The notes under the pieces are model-generated. The model saw only the letters and a list, made by a program, of their open reading frames with translations. It searched no databases and was not told where the DNA came from. A stretch of DNA of 64,000 bases, from positions 221,729,325 through 221,793,324 of the forward strand of contig NC_057808.1 of assembly GCF_018294505.1 (NCBI RefSeq). Reading direction: 5' to 3'. A program made the position numbers and the translations under genes. The first letter of the stretch is position 1. Each line of letters starts with the position of its first letter. Below, one piece after another: positions 1 through 10,264 of this stretch. The DNA comes from Triticum aestivum. Its lineage: Eukaryota > Streptophyta > Magnoliopsida > Poales > Poaceae.

Positions 1-38
1 CTTCAAATAACTAATGCGTTGGCCTTGTCATGCTGCAG

Positions 39-1810
39 GGGTTGGGACCACCATCATAGTGTCCGCCGGCCCAACTCCGTCCTTGGAGTTCTTTGCCGGC
101 AAAACTTCCCGGGGTTTGTCACGTTGCCTGGTGAGGGTCGGCTTCCAGAGCTTGGGTTGAGCTGGGAGCACTACGTGGCTGCCCCGGCCCCGCCGGATGT
201 CATTATCGACGGTGTCGTGTGCGACACGAGGGCAGACATGGTGATCAGGACGTTCTGGGTAATTTCTCCTTTACACATTTCAAAATCTTCAACTAGCTAG
301 TTATTAATTGTACTAATCAATATTGTCTCATTTGATTGCAGACATTCTACAGGTGTGAGGAGGGATACGAGGAGGAGTGCGCAAATGTTATCGAGAACGT
401 CTGCAAGCGCCTACTCCAGAACTTACGGCACGAGGCTCGGGTGCAGGCTGTTCGAGACTACTACGCCTTGCGTGGTATCAAGAAGACCAAGCCGGCGTGC
501 CGCGATAAGTACATGAAGGTAATTCTTAAGGCCTTCTACTTAAGTTCCTTCATTTAGTAATTCTTAGCCGTAGCGCTCAAGTTTCTATTTGCTAACTTAG
601 GCGCCTCCGAGATGGTGTGCGGATCGGATGGATTGTTGGGAGGTGTTGGTCGATGAGTGGTGCTCACAAGAATGGCTAGCCCTCCACAACCAGGCCAAGG
701 ACAAACGTGCCCAAATGGAAGGTGTGCCACACCATCAAGGTAGCTCCAACTTATATCAGTTCGGGCGCAACTGGGTATGTGGTTTGCTTCATGATTCATG
801 CAATTCATTCATCATGCTAGCTTGAGCCCTTTAGTTACTAATTTTCATTGTTTCTCTCTTTCAGGCACGCCACAATAAGGCGGATAAGGTGCCAGAGGTG
901 TACGACCTGTATGCCATGGCCCACACTGGCTCTTACAAGAAAGTCAAGGCTTTCTCTCAGTCTGACCTCGATGATGCAAACAACTTCACCAACATCTCCT
1001 CCCACAACAAGCTCGTGAGATATAGAGATGAGGGGAAGGCGAGGAAAGGGGAGGACTTTAACCCGAGCCAGGGTCCCATTGATCCAGAGCTGGTGATGAT
1101 ATCTGGTGGCGGGAGGTCCCATGGCTCCATAGCCATTGGAGATGGACTTATCCGTTGTCCTAGCACTCTCCCAGAGATCAAGGCGCGCCAGTCGAGCTCC
1201 GCTCCTGAGATAAGGCCTCGTGAACGGCCAGTGCAACTCGCCATCAAGGTTAGTGATACGTACTCAGCTATCTTTCTCCATTACATTGTGTGTGCTTCCA
1301 TCAATGATTACAAATGGTCATGTGAGTGGTGTTGCAGGCTGCTATACAGAGTGAGAGAGATAGAACGGAGAAACTTCTGGCGGAGGCGGCGGAGAGGCAG
1401 CGGGAGTTGGAGGAGAGGACGACAAAGATGATGGAGGAGGAGAGGGCACGGAATGACATGCAGGCAAGGGCCATGTACGAGCTCCTTGTGGTAAGTTTCT
1501 TCTGCAGATTAGCCAAAACATTCATGTAGTGTTTGTCTCATTACTAACTAGTATGACTGAGTCGTCAAAACCAAATGTGCAGTCTGTGTGCGAGAAGACC
1601 GGTCAGACCGCTCCGCCGATGCCAGTGATTGCTCCTGGGACCACGGTGAGTTTAATTTGAATGGACATTACTTGCTAGTCTTAACATTTGAGTGTCATAA
1701 TGCTAATGAGACATTGGAAATGATCTTTGGTGCAGCTTAACTCCAGAAACGCATCGCATGATCCTTCTCCAGCTACCGGCACTAGCCAGCCCGCTCCTAC
1801 ACCTCCCTGA
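39..1810 (+). CDS. Plant CACTA-associated protein, Transposase_24 (Ptta/En/Spm) type, partial, 7 exons visible
   Basis: Seven consecutive coding blocks are bounded by AG/GT sites: 39-258, 342-518, 601-774, 865-1248, 1338-1490, 1583-1645 and 1736-1810, the last ending in TGA. The blocks read on from one another. The early blocks carry a Cys/Trp-containing conserved region (YRCEEGYEEECANVIENVC, WCADRMDCW) and the fourth contains VYDLYAMAHTGSYKKVKAFS. This arrangement is typical of the plant transposase Ptta/En/Spm family (Pfam Transposase_24). The fifth exon (ERDRTEKLLAEAAERQRELEERT) is a charged coiled coil, and the tail is Pro/Thr-rich. Family members are thought to be accessory proteins of CACTA elements, but their biochemical role is not established. 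The N-terminal exons are outside the window. No stop or frameshift is seen in the visible exons, so this copy may still be expressible. Confidence 0.75.
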
Positions 1811-1892
1811 TCACGGTAAGTTTCTCTAGTGTTTTGCTTAACAAATGCATAAAGACCTAGACTTAGCTTTATTTCCTCCAATATGCTTACCA

Positions 1893-2640
1893 TAATGACC
1901 TAGAGTTAGCTTCTTTTCCTCCAAAATGACTTAATAAGCTTACTGACCTCATAAACCATCCATTTTACCTAAGTTAGCTCCAAAACGATATGTACTTAGC
2001 TTACTTATGTCAAAAATTGCATAATTAGCTCATAAACGACCCATTTCACCTAGGTTAACTCATAAACGACCCATTTCACCTAGGTTAGCTCATAAACGAC
2101 CCATTTCACCTAGGTTAGCTCATAAACGACCCATTTCACCTAGGTTAGCTCATAAATGACTTATTTTACCTAAGTTAGCTCAAAAAGATCCATTTCAACT
2201 AAATTAGCTCATAAGTGATCCATTTCACCTAAGTTAGCTCAAAAACGATCCATTTCAACTAAATTAGCTCAAAAATGATCCATTTCAACAAAGTTAGCTC
2301 AAAAACGATCCATTTCAACTAAGTTAGCTCAAAAACGATCCATTTGACCTAAGTGAGCTAAAAAAGATCCATTTCACCTTACTTACCTCAAAAACGATCC
2401 ATTTCAACTAAGTTAGCTCAAAAACGATCCATTTCAACTAGGTTAGCTCCAAAATGACCCATTTCACCTTACTTAGCTCAAAAACGATGCCCTTCACCTT
2501 AGTTAGCTCATAAATGACCCATTTCAACTAAGTTAGCTCATAAATGATCCATTTCAACTAAGTTAGCTCATAAACAACCCATTTCAACTTAGTTAGCTCA
2601 TATATGATCCATTTCACCTAAGTTAGCTCATAAATGACAT
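1893..2640. repeat. Minisatellite inside the CACTA element, unit about 29-30 bp
   Basis: More than twenty imperfect copies of a unit of the form TTAGCTCATAAACGACCCA followed by TTTCACCTA run head to tail. The copies around 2041-2150 are nearly identical; flanking copies are more diverged (AAACGATCC, AAATGACCC variants). The first part (1893-2040) is degenerate. The array lies just 3' of the gene's stop codon. No coding potential is seen. Confidence 0.9.
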
Positions 2641-3053
2641 ATACTTCTTGTTCTAGTCTTCTTCTTGTTCTAGTCACCTATTTCTAACTTTCTTATTTAC
2701 CATTTTGCAGATTTCATTCACTTGATGGAAGCTAGCTTGCTATGATGGAGTGCCTTTGATGAAACTTTGCATTGTATCTAGCTTGCTATCTTCATGACAC
2801 TTTGCATTGTAATATATATATGGATGGAACAATGTGTATGGATGGAACTTCCTTATGTATGAACAATGTGTATGGATGAAACTGATGTGATATGTGATAT
2901 GTGCTGGATATGTGATATGTGATATGTGCTGGATATGTGATATGTGATATGTGCTAGATATGTGTTGGATATGTGCTGGATATGAAACTTATATATGTGA
3001 TATGTGCTGCAAATTGTGGGATTTAATAAAAAACAGAAAAAACAGACAATATG
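2641..3053. other. CACTA 3' spacer with GATATGTG/TGCTGGATATGTG microsatellite
   Basis: This is non-coding spacer between the minisatellite and the subterminal repeats. Positions 2885-3005 hold a simple repeat of GATATGTGATATGTGCTGGATAT units. No gene is seen. Confidence 0.6.
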
Positions 3054-3593
3054 CAGGCTCTTTGCCGTGTGCCACCGACGGCAAAGAGCCTTTGCCGTCT
3101 GCCGCGGACGGCAAAGAAGCCACGTGGCAGCCAACTGTGCTTCCTGGGAGCTGACCCATTTGGTCAGTTTGCCTACAGTGGCAGACGGCAAAGACTTTGC
3201 CGTCCGTGGCAGACGGCAAAGAACCTGCACTTTGCCATCAGTGGCAGACGGCAAAGAACCTGCCATCTAGTGACGTGTACATGACATCATAAGGCGGACG
3301 GCAAAGACCAAAGGCTCTTTGCCGTCTGCGGCGGACGGCAAAGGTCTGCCGTTAGCCACTTAACGGACTGACAGCGCAATTATTGCCGTCCGCCCTCTTT
3401 GCCGTCCGCCGCGGACGGCAAAGAGCCTTTGCCGTCCGCCGCCAGGAAGCAGACGGCAAAGCAGCTGTTTACCGTAGCCTTCTTTGCCGGAGCCTTTTGC
3501 CGTCCGCGGCTGACGGCAAAGGTCTTTGCCGTCCGCCTTTCGAGCCTTTGCCGTCCGCCATGGCAGACGGCAAAGTAGCTGTTTCCTGTAGTG
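3054..3593. repeat. CACTA subterminal repeat region and right terminal inverted repeat
   Basis: Many copies of the decamer GACGGCAAAG and its reverse complement CTTTGCCGTC occur, often as facing pairs separated by a few bases, giving dense potential hairpins. The region ends in TTTCCTGTAGTG at 3593. Subterminal repeats like these are the transposase-binding sites in En/Spm-type elements. Short open frames here are created by the repeat itself and are not genes. Confidence 0.85.
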
Positions 3594-4380
3594 TCGGGTG
3601 CCACTTATGCCCGAGGGAGATAATGAGTTGGGTAACCACTTGATGACGAAGTGGTGTACCGAGGCAAGTGTGTGTGTTGTTTTCAAAACGGATTGGTTTA
3701 AGTTGCGACCGTTATTCCAACCTTACATGCGCAACCACTCTATCCTTATATGGGAAAGGGCATTATTGATTACCAAGGACGATACTAGCTTGGAGCCCGC
3801 ATTACTAGTGACGGGAGAGTCGTTGTTGCGCTCTCTCGGGATGGGGTCGTGCCAGGTAGGGCGGCCATGACTGTTTTCACAGGGCACCGGACACACCGTT
3901 GGTACCCCGTGCTTGTGGTATGTGATGAATATGAGAGCGAGGCTCCACAATTTTAAGATGTGAAATGTTGGGCACGGGGGTTACTACCAATCGAGTGGAC
4001 TCTATGTTAGTGTCGTCTAGGGAAAGATAGTGAGCGGGTGCTTACCCCGGGTACTTGAGGTACCGCGGATCGTGGATGACACGGAAGTTCCCCGGATCTT
4101 GTGGGTAAAGTGTGCAACGTCTGCAGAGTGTAAAACTATTTGAATAGCCGTGTCCATGGTCAAGGACAGTTGGGTAACCGCTCTTGGGCTACGTCCACAT
4201 GTTTACAAACCAGTGTGTGTTTGGATAAGTGGGAAGAACTGCTTGGGTCAAGTCAAAGGACTTGACATGATTGAGTTGGGTTGATGCCGACTCCATTTAT
4301 GTTGATATCTGTAACCACTCCCTATGGTTACTTGAATTCATATGATGCATGTTCTACCGGTTGTTCAAGCCATTCAACCA
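3594..4380 (+). mobile_element. Old LTR fragment of a gypsy element (non-coding)
   Basis: No gene is visible. The wording CTGCAGAGTGTAAAACTATT and CCGTGTCCATGGTCAAGGAC resembles a segment shared by chromovirus-type LTRs; a related CTCTGCAGAGG/GTACACTC block occurs in the LTRs at 34265 and 42111, here in the other orientation. The left edge is defined by the CACTA end. The right edge is uncertain. Family not recognised. Confidence 0.4.
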
Positions 4381-4628
4381 AGCATACAGGGATGGAAAGC
4401 CATCTTTTTGGAGGAGCTCAATCTGCTTAGGTTTAGAATAAAGAAGAGCTATGCTAGAGCTTTCTGTCTCTGGCTTGACAGCCTTGTCTTGTAATTTAGT
4501 AGCTACTAGTTTTTTTACTTCTTTGCTTTTGGCTTATCTCAAGCCTCTTTGTACTACTAGACCTCTCTTTTTTGAAATAATATAAAAATTGCAGTGGGGG
4601 TTTTCCCTACTGTGTATAGTCAAAAAAT
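4381..4628 (+). mobile_element. Possible 3' tail of a LINE
   Basis: An untranslated-looking stretch contains TTTGAAATAATATAAAAATT followed by GCAGTGGGGGTTTTCCC and ends in a short A-run (4621-4626). A GTGGGGG/CCC stretch just before a terminal A tract is common in Triticeae LINE 3' ends. No reverse transcriptase is present in the window. The coding block after it starts abruptly without an ATG, which fits a junction near 4628. Confidence 0.3.
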
Positions 4629-7600
4629 TGGTACCCCTTCTTCGTTGATTACTTTTGCTGCGGGCTCTGTCCCCCTTTCTCCGATTTCTTCAACGATGTC
4701 ATGCACACCTATGGCTTCCACCTTCTGAATTTTACTCCAAATGTCGTGGCGTGCATGGCCTTTTTCGCCCATCTCTGCGAGGGCTTCGCCGGAGTGCATC
4801 TCAGCATGGCGCTCTTCCGCCACTACTTTTATCCTCGGATCCAAAAGGGGGGCGCCATTTCCGGTTGTGTCGCCTGGATTCCAAGGAGCCAGGAGAAGGG
4901 GACATATCCGGAGGGCGCCCAAAAGGAGAGGTGGGAGGAGTGGCGGGGCCGCTGGTGCTGGATTGAGGAGGACCCACAGGAATTTTGCTGGGTCCGCCAG
5001 GCGCCGCCGGTTCGTAGAGATGATTGGGGCGAGGTCGACGCCAAGGATGAGAAGCTCACGATCGCCACCACCAGGATCCATCGCCTCACTGTGGCCGGGC
5101 TCACCCTTGAGATGATTGGGGCAGATTTCATCCGCCGCCGAATCGCTCCACTGCATAACAAGGGGAGGCCGGCCTAGCTTTTCAGGAACGCGACTGACAT
5201 CATGAGGCTTCGCCCTGGCTTGAACCACAAATTCATGGTGATGAGGCACACCCACCTTTGTGAGAGGATTTTTCAGCTCGACGTGTACCACGACGGCAGG
5301 GCCGAGAGGTCCGGCAAGGCCGCGAAGGCCGGCAAGGTCGTCAAGGGGCCCTTGTTTGGGCTGCCGGCGGGAGTGGTCCCGCTAAGCAACAACTCTCGTC
5401 AGGCCGACATCATCGCCAAGATGTCGGACTTCAACGTGCACGGCCTTGACCCAAGTTGGGCCGAGCCGGAGGCGGAGCAGGTGCAGGAGTTCTTTGACAA
5501 GCTGTCGGAGAAGTACGTCCATGCCAAGCCATTGCTCATCTAGGACACCACCCAAGTGGAGCTGGACAACATCGCTGCCAGGGCGGCGGAGGCGGAGCTC
5601 GCCAAGGAGGCTGGTAGCACCGGCCACGTGGAGGACGAGGCCGAGGCTGCCGCGGAGGAGAAGGAGCTTGTTGGGTGGGCGGAGTATGTTGGGGAGGCCA
5701 GCAGCACCGACACCAGGGCCCCTCTCATTGAAGACGTGGTCGACGAGTCGACCGAGGAGGAGGCCGAAGCTGACGACCCTCCAGCCTTGGAGAGAAGGCG
5801 TGTCCTGCGGCGGGCCACCTCTGGCGAGCCGGTCCGGCCCGGCAGGACCGAGCAGCGGCAAGAGATCCAGGGGGAGTCCATGCGCCTGACGAGGGCCACT
5901 GCAGCGAAGAAGGTGGTGAAGGCCGCGGTGGCGAAGAGGAAAGCAACTGCCTCTTCTTCGTCCAAGCGTCCTCGGACTCCGCCGCTTCCCCACCTCCCGC
6001 GAATGTCGACACGGAGGTCGTCTTCGACCTTGGGTCTCTCAGCCCGAGGAGGATGAGGAAGGCAACGGAAGAGGAGGAGGAGGATGAGTAAGTATCTTGT
6101 CTTTTGTCATCTCCGTCCCCTCAGACCGTGCCGCTTTTATTGACTTGTCTTCATCTTTGCAGGGAGGGGGAGACGCTGGCCCAGAGGGTGGCGAAGAGGG
6201 CCAAGGCCTTGACGGGTGGCCAGCCCCCGGCGGGCACCTCGAGTACGCCGCTGGTGGTGGAGAGCAGCCCGAACAGCAGCCCCCGGCGCAGCCCCCAGCA
6301 TGCGTTCATCACTCGCTTCCTATCAACGTGTGTCGGGGTACGATCTCTTGGTGCTGACCTTGCCGTGGTTGCAGGAGGAGGACAGCAGCAGGAGGAGCCA
6401 CTAAGGGCTGCCCCCAACACGCCGCCCCCATCAACCATGCCGCCCCGAGGGCGTCCCCGGCAAGGGCGCCAAGCACCGAGCCCATGCGCATGGAGGAGGA
6501 GGAGGAGGAGAACCCGGGCGCCGGCGGCTCCGTCCCGGCACTGAATGTTGGTGGGCAGGGGGCCACTTCTTCCCAGCCTGGCACGGGTGAGTTATTTACC
6601 TTCTGCCCCTGCTCGTTCTTCTTCTTTTGAATTTTGGTTCGGATCTGCCTCATCCTCCTTCTTGGCATCTAGGCGCTCCCTCGGCGGACCAGGAGAACAT
6701 CGATACTGTCATCGAGGAGGTCGCCAGGGATGCTGAGGCTGAGGCCAACAAGATCGCCGCCGAGGAGGCTGCCAAGGGTGCTGCTGAGGGTGCCGCCAAG
6801 GAGCCGGCCGGGGAGACCGGCAAGGCCGCTGCCGAGGAGGGGGCGGTTGACGACCAACCTTCCTCCTCCACTGCCTCTAGCTTGGGCAGGTACCTGAAGG
6901 TGAGCGACGACCTGTTCGTCCACCTCCCAGGAGCGGCGAGCACCGGGGCGCCCACCGAGGGGGAGGTGTTCGATGACGAGGTGCTCGCCGCCGCTGGGCT
7001 TGAGGTTGTTGACGAACCGAGCGCCGGTGGCGGCGGTTCCCAGGAAGAGCGGCTCCTCCAGGCCATGAGCGCCAACTTCCAGAAGCTCGAGGCGCTTCAC
7101 CGCGCCCGCCTGGACAAGGCCAAGTCCAGGATGGCGGTGGTGGACAAGGCGGAGGCGGACCTCAAGGAGCGCGTCGCCGAGACGCAGGCTTGGTTCCGCG
7201 AGGCCCACAAGGAACTGAAGGCCGCCCAGGATGTGCTAGCTGAGCGCAAGCTGGAGCTTGTCATGAAGCAGGCCGACATCAAGAAGGCCCAGGAGCTGGC
7301 GAAGGAGTAGGCCGCCAAGGACGAGGCCGCTCGGCACCAGCACTAGACCGAGCTAAACTCCCAGGAGGAGGACCTTGCCGCTCGTGAGGAGAAGCTCGCC
7401 GCAACACTCCGCGGCAAGGATGAGGAGGTGGAGAAGCTTGTCGTGCAGCAGACCCAAGAGCTGGAGCAGAGGCACGAGGAGGCACTCAATGCTCAGGCCC
7501 AGGTCCAGGGCGGTAAGGTGAAGGAGCTGGAGGTGGAGCGGGATGGGCTGAAGGACCAGGTCCTGAAGCTGACCAAGGAGAAGGACACGCTCAACGGTGC

Positions 7601-8196
7601 TCTGGTTGAGGCGCATGCCGCAGTCCTCGGCAAGGCTGAGCAGCTCTCCAAGGCCAATGACTCCATCAAAGACCTGAAGCGGAAGCTGGAGGGTCTTGAG
7701 GGGACGCTTTCGGAGGTCAAGACCCGGGAGGAGACCCTGACCAAAGCCCTGGAGGACGAGAAGCAGCTGCGGAAGAACGACGCCGCCAACCACGAGGATT
7801 TCGTGAAGGGCGAGAACCTCTGGCTCAGCCGCCGTCGCCAACAGCACCACCACGCAGCTGGCTACCATGGGGATGTCGAATGTGAGGTACGCCCCGGAGC
7901 CGAACTTGAGTCCCAACTACAACCTGAACCTGTTCTTCGAGAGGGTTATTGGAGCCCTGGAGCAGCTCCGCTCCAACCGGGCGGCCTCTCTGGCCAATGA
8001 GGCCCGGAGGCTCTACCGGGGTGTCATGACCAAGGTCCTTACCAAGGTGGCGGACTAGAACCCCAACCTCGACTTCGACGCCGCGCTGGAGAGCTTGCCG
8101 GAGGATGCGGACCTCGCGGCGCTCGAAGAGCGTATTGAGCCCATCATCAGCCGTGTCAATGGAGTTCGGAGGGTAGAGGGCCAGCGCCGGGATTAG
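4629..8196 (+). pseudogene. 'Putative gypsy-type transposon' protein (PF04195-like) with long coiled-coil region, decayed
   Basis: The first block reads like the plant 'putative gypsy type transposon' domain (HTYGFHLLNFTPNVVACMAF, then a Trp-rich stretch near 4950-4990). Next come an Ala/Glu-rich acidic region, a Ser/Pro-rich linker, and a long Lys/Glu/Ala coiled coil (about 7060-7800). It ends in a C-terminal domain (MGMSNVRYAPEPNLSPNYNLN, 7867 onward) that stops at 8194-8196. Likely introns are 6088-6162 (GTAAGT...TTTGCAG) and 6587-6672 (GTGAGT...ATCTAG). A third, 6328-6373, is short and uncertain. The copy is broken by in-frame TAG stops at 5175, 5541, 7308, 7344 and 8056 and by frameshifts near 5985 and 7825. 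The 5' start is missing. Function of the family is unknown; it is carried by grass gypsy retrotransposons. Confidence 0.6.
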
Positions 8197-8865
8197 GCAC
8201 CCCGTTTCTCATCGCCGCTGCAGGTTCATGACCAAGACAATTTTTATCTTTAGTTAGAACCGTAGCAACAATTGATGTAATATAACTCTGCAGCACTTTA
8301 ATATCATGCATGCTATCTTCCCGCTAGATCTTCCTTTGTATGTTCGTACCCTACGCTTGTTGAGATAAGGATGCGGGCGCGTAAACCCATGCCGTGGTGC
8401 TTTAAGGACGGATCCTTAGCACCCTGCCGGAAGGGCTTTTGCTGCCGGGCAAGCCGCCTTGCCGCCGCCACCACGGTCGCTTGAACTGTTGAGCGGACTC
8501 GAAGCAGGACAAGAGCGCAGCCGGCAACGGGCAGGCCACCTTGCCGCCGCCGCCGCCGCCGCATGAACTGTCGAGCGGGCTCGAGACAGAAACAAGGGCG
8601 TTGCCAATAGCGGAAGGGTCCCATCGCGTGCAGGTTTCCCGTACAAAGAACGAGATCTCTCAGGGAGGACAACCTTATATAAGTGAAAATAACCAAGATT
8701 TCGCGTGACTTAGCTTTTCTGCCACCGCATGAGCGTTCAATATATCCGCCGATGACGCCGCTTGCTCGGTCGTCTTCTTCCTTGGAGCTATGGCGATGAA
8801 GAACTGCTAAACTAACTACTAGACCAGAGTTTCACAACTGCGCCCCCTACCTGGCACGCCAAAGA
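8197..8865 (-). mobile_element. 3' flank of the + strand gene, then leader and primer-binding region of a minus-strand gypsy element
   Basis: 8197-8300 looks like the 3' UTR of the upstream + gene (A/T-rich). On the minus strand, the bases next to the LTR (8841-8860) read TGGCGTGCCAGGTAGGGGG. This is the primer-binding-site type that follows the 5' LTR of many grass gypsy elements. Downstream of it on the minus strand is a GC-rich leader with (CGG)n tracts near 8540-8565 and no convincing gag. The open frame at 8696-8313 (minus) is Arg-rich and I do not regard it as a gene. Confidence 0.5.
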
Positions 8866-9978
8866 TGTCGGTGGAAACGACACCTATGGAATCACTGGGA
8901 TCCCTTCTACGGTTGGCGGGCGCGGGGTTGTACAAAGAGCAGGTCTAGGAGCCAGCACACAGGTCGTTTACCCAGGTTCGGGCCGCGAAGATGCGTAAAA
9001 CCCTAGTCCTGCTTTGGTGTATATTTGAGTGTTCTTGAGCTCTCGAACTAGCTATGGTGCGTGCGTAGTCAAAAAGATCCGAATCCTTCTCCTGGACGCC
9101 TCGGGCCTCCTTTTATAGTCAAAAGGGGTCACCACAGTGGCACACAGGAGGTGGAAAGGTATACAGTGTACAAGCTTATCGCCTGTCATTACGGGACAAG
9201 GCACATTAAATGCCCCCCTTAGGTGCCCCGCTGCTTTATTGGGGATGGCAACGAGGCCCGTCCCGTCCGTCGCCGCTCCGCCTCGCCCCGACACGCGTCC
9301 AGGCCAACGAGGCATGCAGCGCCACGTAGGCTGACAGGCTGCTGAGATGGCGTGGTGGTAGGGTCTTCACGAAGGTCTGCATGCCACCAAGTAGGTGTCT
9401 GCTGAGTTGGCCTCGCGGTATGGGAACGGCGGTGTAGTCTTGGCAGACACGGGCCTGGCTGCGGCCCCGCGGGTGTCCTCGGCAAGGGTCTTGCCGGGGC
9501 CCTGGCAAGTGGTCTTGCCATGGCGTCGCGGTCGTCCCCGGCAAGTATCCTGCCGGGGGTCTCGTGGATCTCCTCGGCCAGGATCTCACCGAGGATTGTC
9601 GTCTTCTGGTCCTCATCTGATCTTCTGTGTTTATGATCTTGACAAAGATCTGCATGCCACCACGGAGATGCCTCCTGAGCCTTGGTTCCAATGTGGTTGT
9701 TGGCATCTGGAACCCTTGGGCTCAAGGGTGGCGCGCCCTGCTGGCGTTGGGCAAGTTGCCCCGGCAAGACTCTTGCCGGGGCTGCGGAGGCCGCCCCGGC
9801 AAGGGTCTCGCTGGGGGAGTCCACCTCGCCCTCTTGCTCTTTGCGTTTCTTGTCTTGGCGTTGCTTTGCCTGTCTCATACCTTCCTCTGCCCTACTTAGT
9901 GTGGCCGCGGGCGCGGCTCTGACTGCCCGTGCACAAGTAGAGGGGTACAAAAAGGGCCCCTACTTTTGTACACCGACA
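8866..9978 (-). mobile_element. 5' LTR (minus orientation) of a gypsy element, 1113 bp
   Basis: It starts TGTCGGTG at 8866 and ends CACCGACA at 9978, so it has inverted TGTCGGTG/CACCGACA termini. The adjacent PBS-like sequence on the 8865 side makes this a minus-oriented 5' LTR. Its interior (about 9470-9810) has many CCCCGGCAAG / CTTGCCGGGG words that can pair as hairpins. No second LTR of the family is found in the window, so the element is truncated. Family not named. Confidence 0.7.
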
Positions 9979-10264
9979 CCTCGTCAAAGATGTAATCCAT
10001 GAAGGGGTCGACATCGAAGCTTTGGTTCCTTGGCATGCTTGGAATAATTAATGGGAGATGGGTGTGGACTAGATCTGCACACAGTGTCGCTACGGTGCGT
10101 TGCCGCCTGGGTCATATAGAGCTAGCCACTAGCTGGTGGCGGGAAACCGATGAGGGAAGAGGCAGGAAGCATTGGCATGGATTGCGGGACACATGTGCAT
10201 AACACCATTACTTTCTGCACTGGGCGTCTGTGTTGGTAGGTACAAGGTGGTATATGCATCCGCC
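9979..10264. other. Unassigned spacer
   Basis: No gene is recognised. A short minus-strand stretch just next to the LTR (10045-9979) is open and could be a residual coding fragment cut by the LTR. It is too short to identify. Confidence 0.3.

Larger units (their letters stand above)
1..3593 (+). mobile_element. CACTA (En/Spm-type) DNA transposon, right part
   Basis: The right end reads ...CAAAGTAGCTGTTTCCTGTAGTG and stops at 3593. Its reverse complement starts CACTACAGGAAA, the canonical terminal inverted repeat of Triticeae CACTA elements. Inside this end lie a spliced transposon gene (39-1810), an A/T-rich minisatellite (about 1893-2640) and about 540 bp of inverted subterminal GACGGCAAAG motifs (3054-3593). 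Subterminal arrays of this kind are the usual transposase-binding regions of the superfamily. The left end is outside the window, so the 3-bp target duplication cannot be tested; the candidate right-hand copy is TCG at 3594-3596. Confidence 0.88.

Noticed and set aside
838..1247. Minus-strand open frames opposite the CACTA gene
   Set aside because: They are shadows of exon 4 (865-1248); the + frame has splice sites and family similarity.
2853..3686. Several overlapping open frames on both strands with LPSA/TADGK repeats
   Set aside because: They are produced by the repeated GACGGCAAAG motif of the CACTA subterminal region.
5382..7208. Long minus-strand open frames opposite the coiled-coil gene
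   Set aside because: GC-rich biased composition opens the antisense frames; no domain and no splice logic.
8313..8696. Arg-rich minus-strand frame in the gypsy leader
   Set aside because: Made of CGG repeats; no gag similarity.
9219..9950. 243-codon minus-strand frame inside the LTR
   Set aside because: Lies wholly in an LTR and is built from CCGGCAAG repeats.
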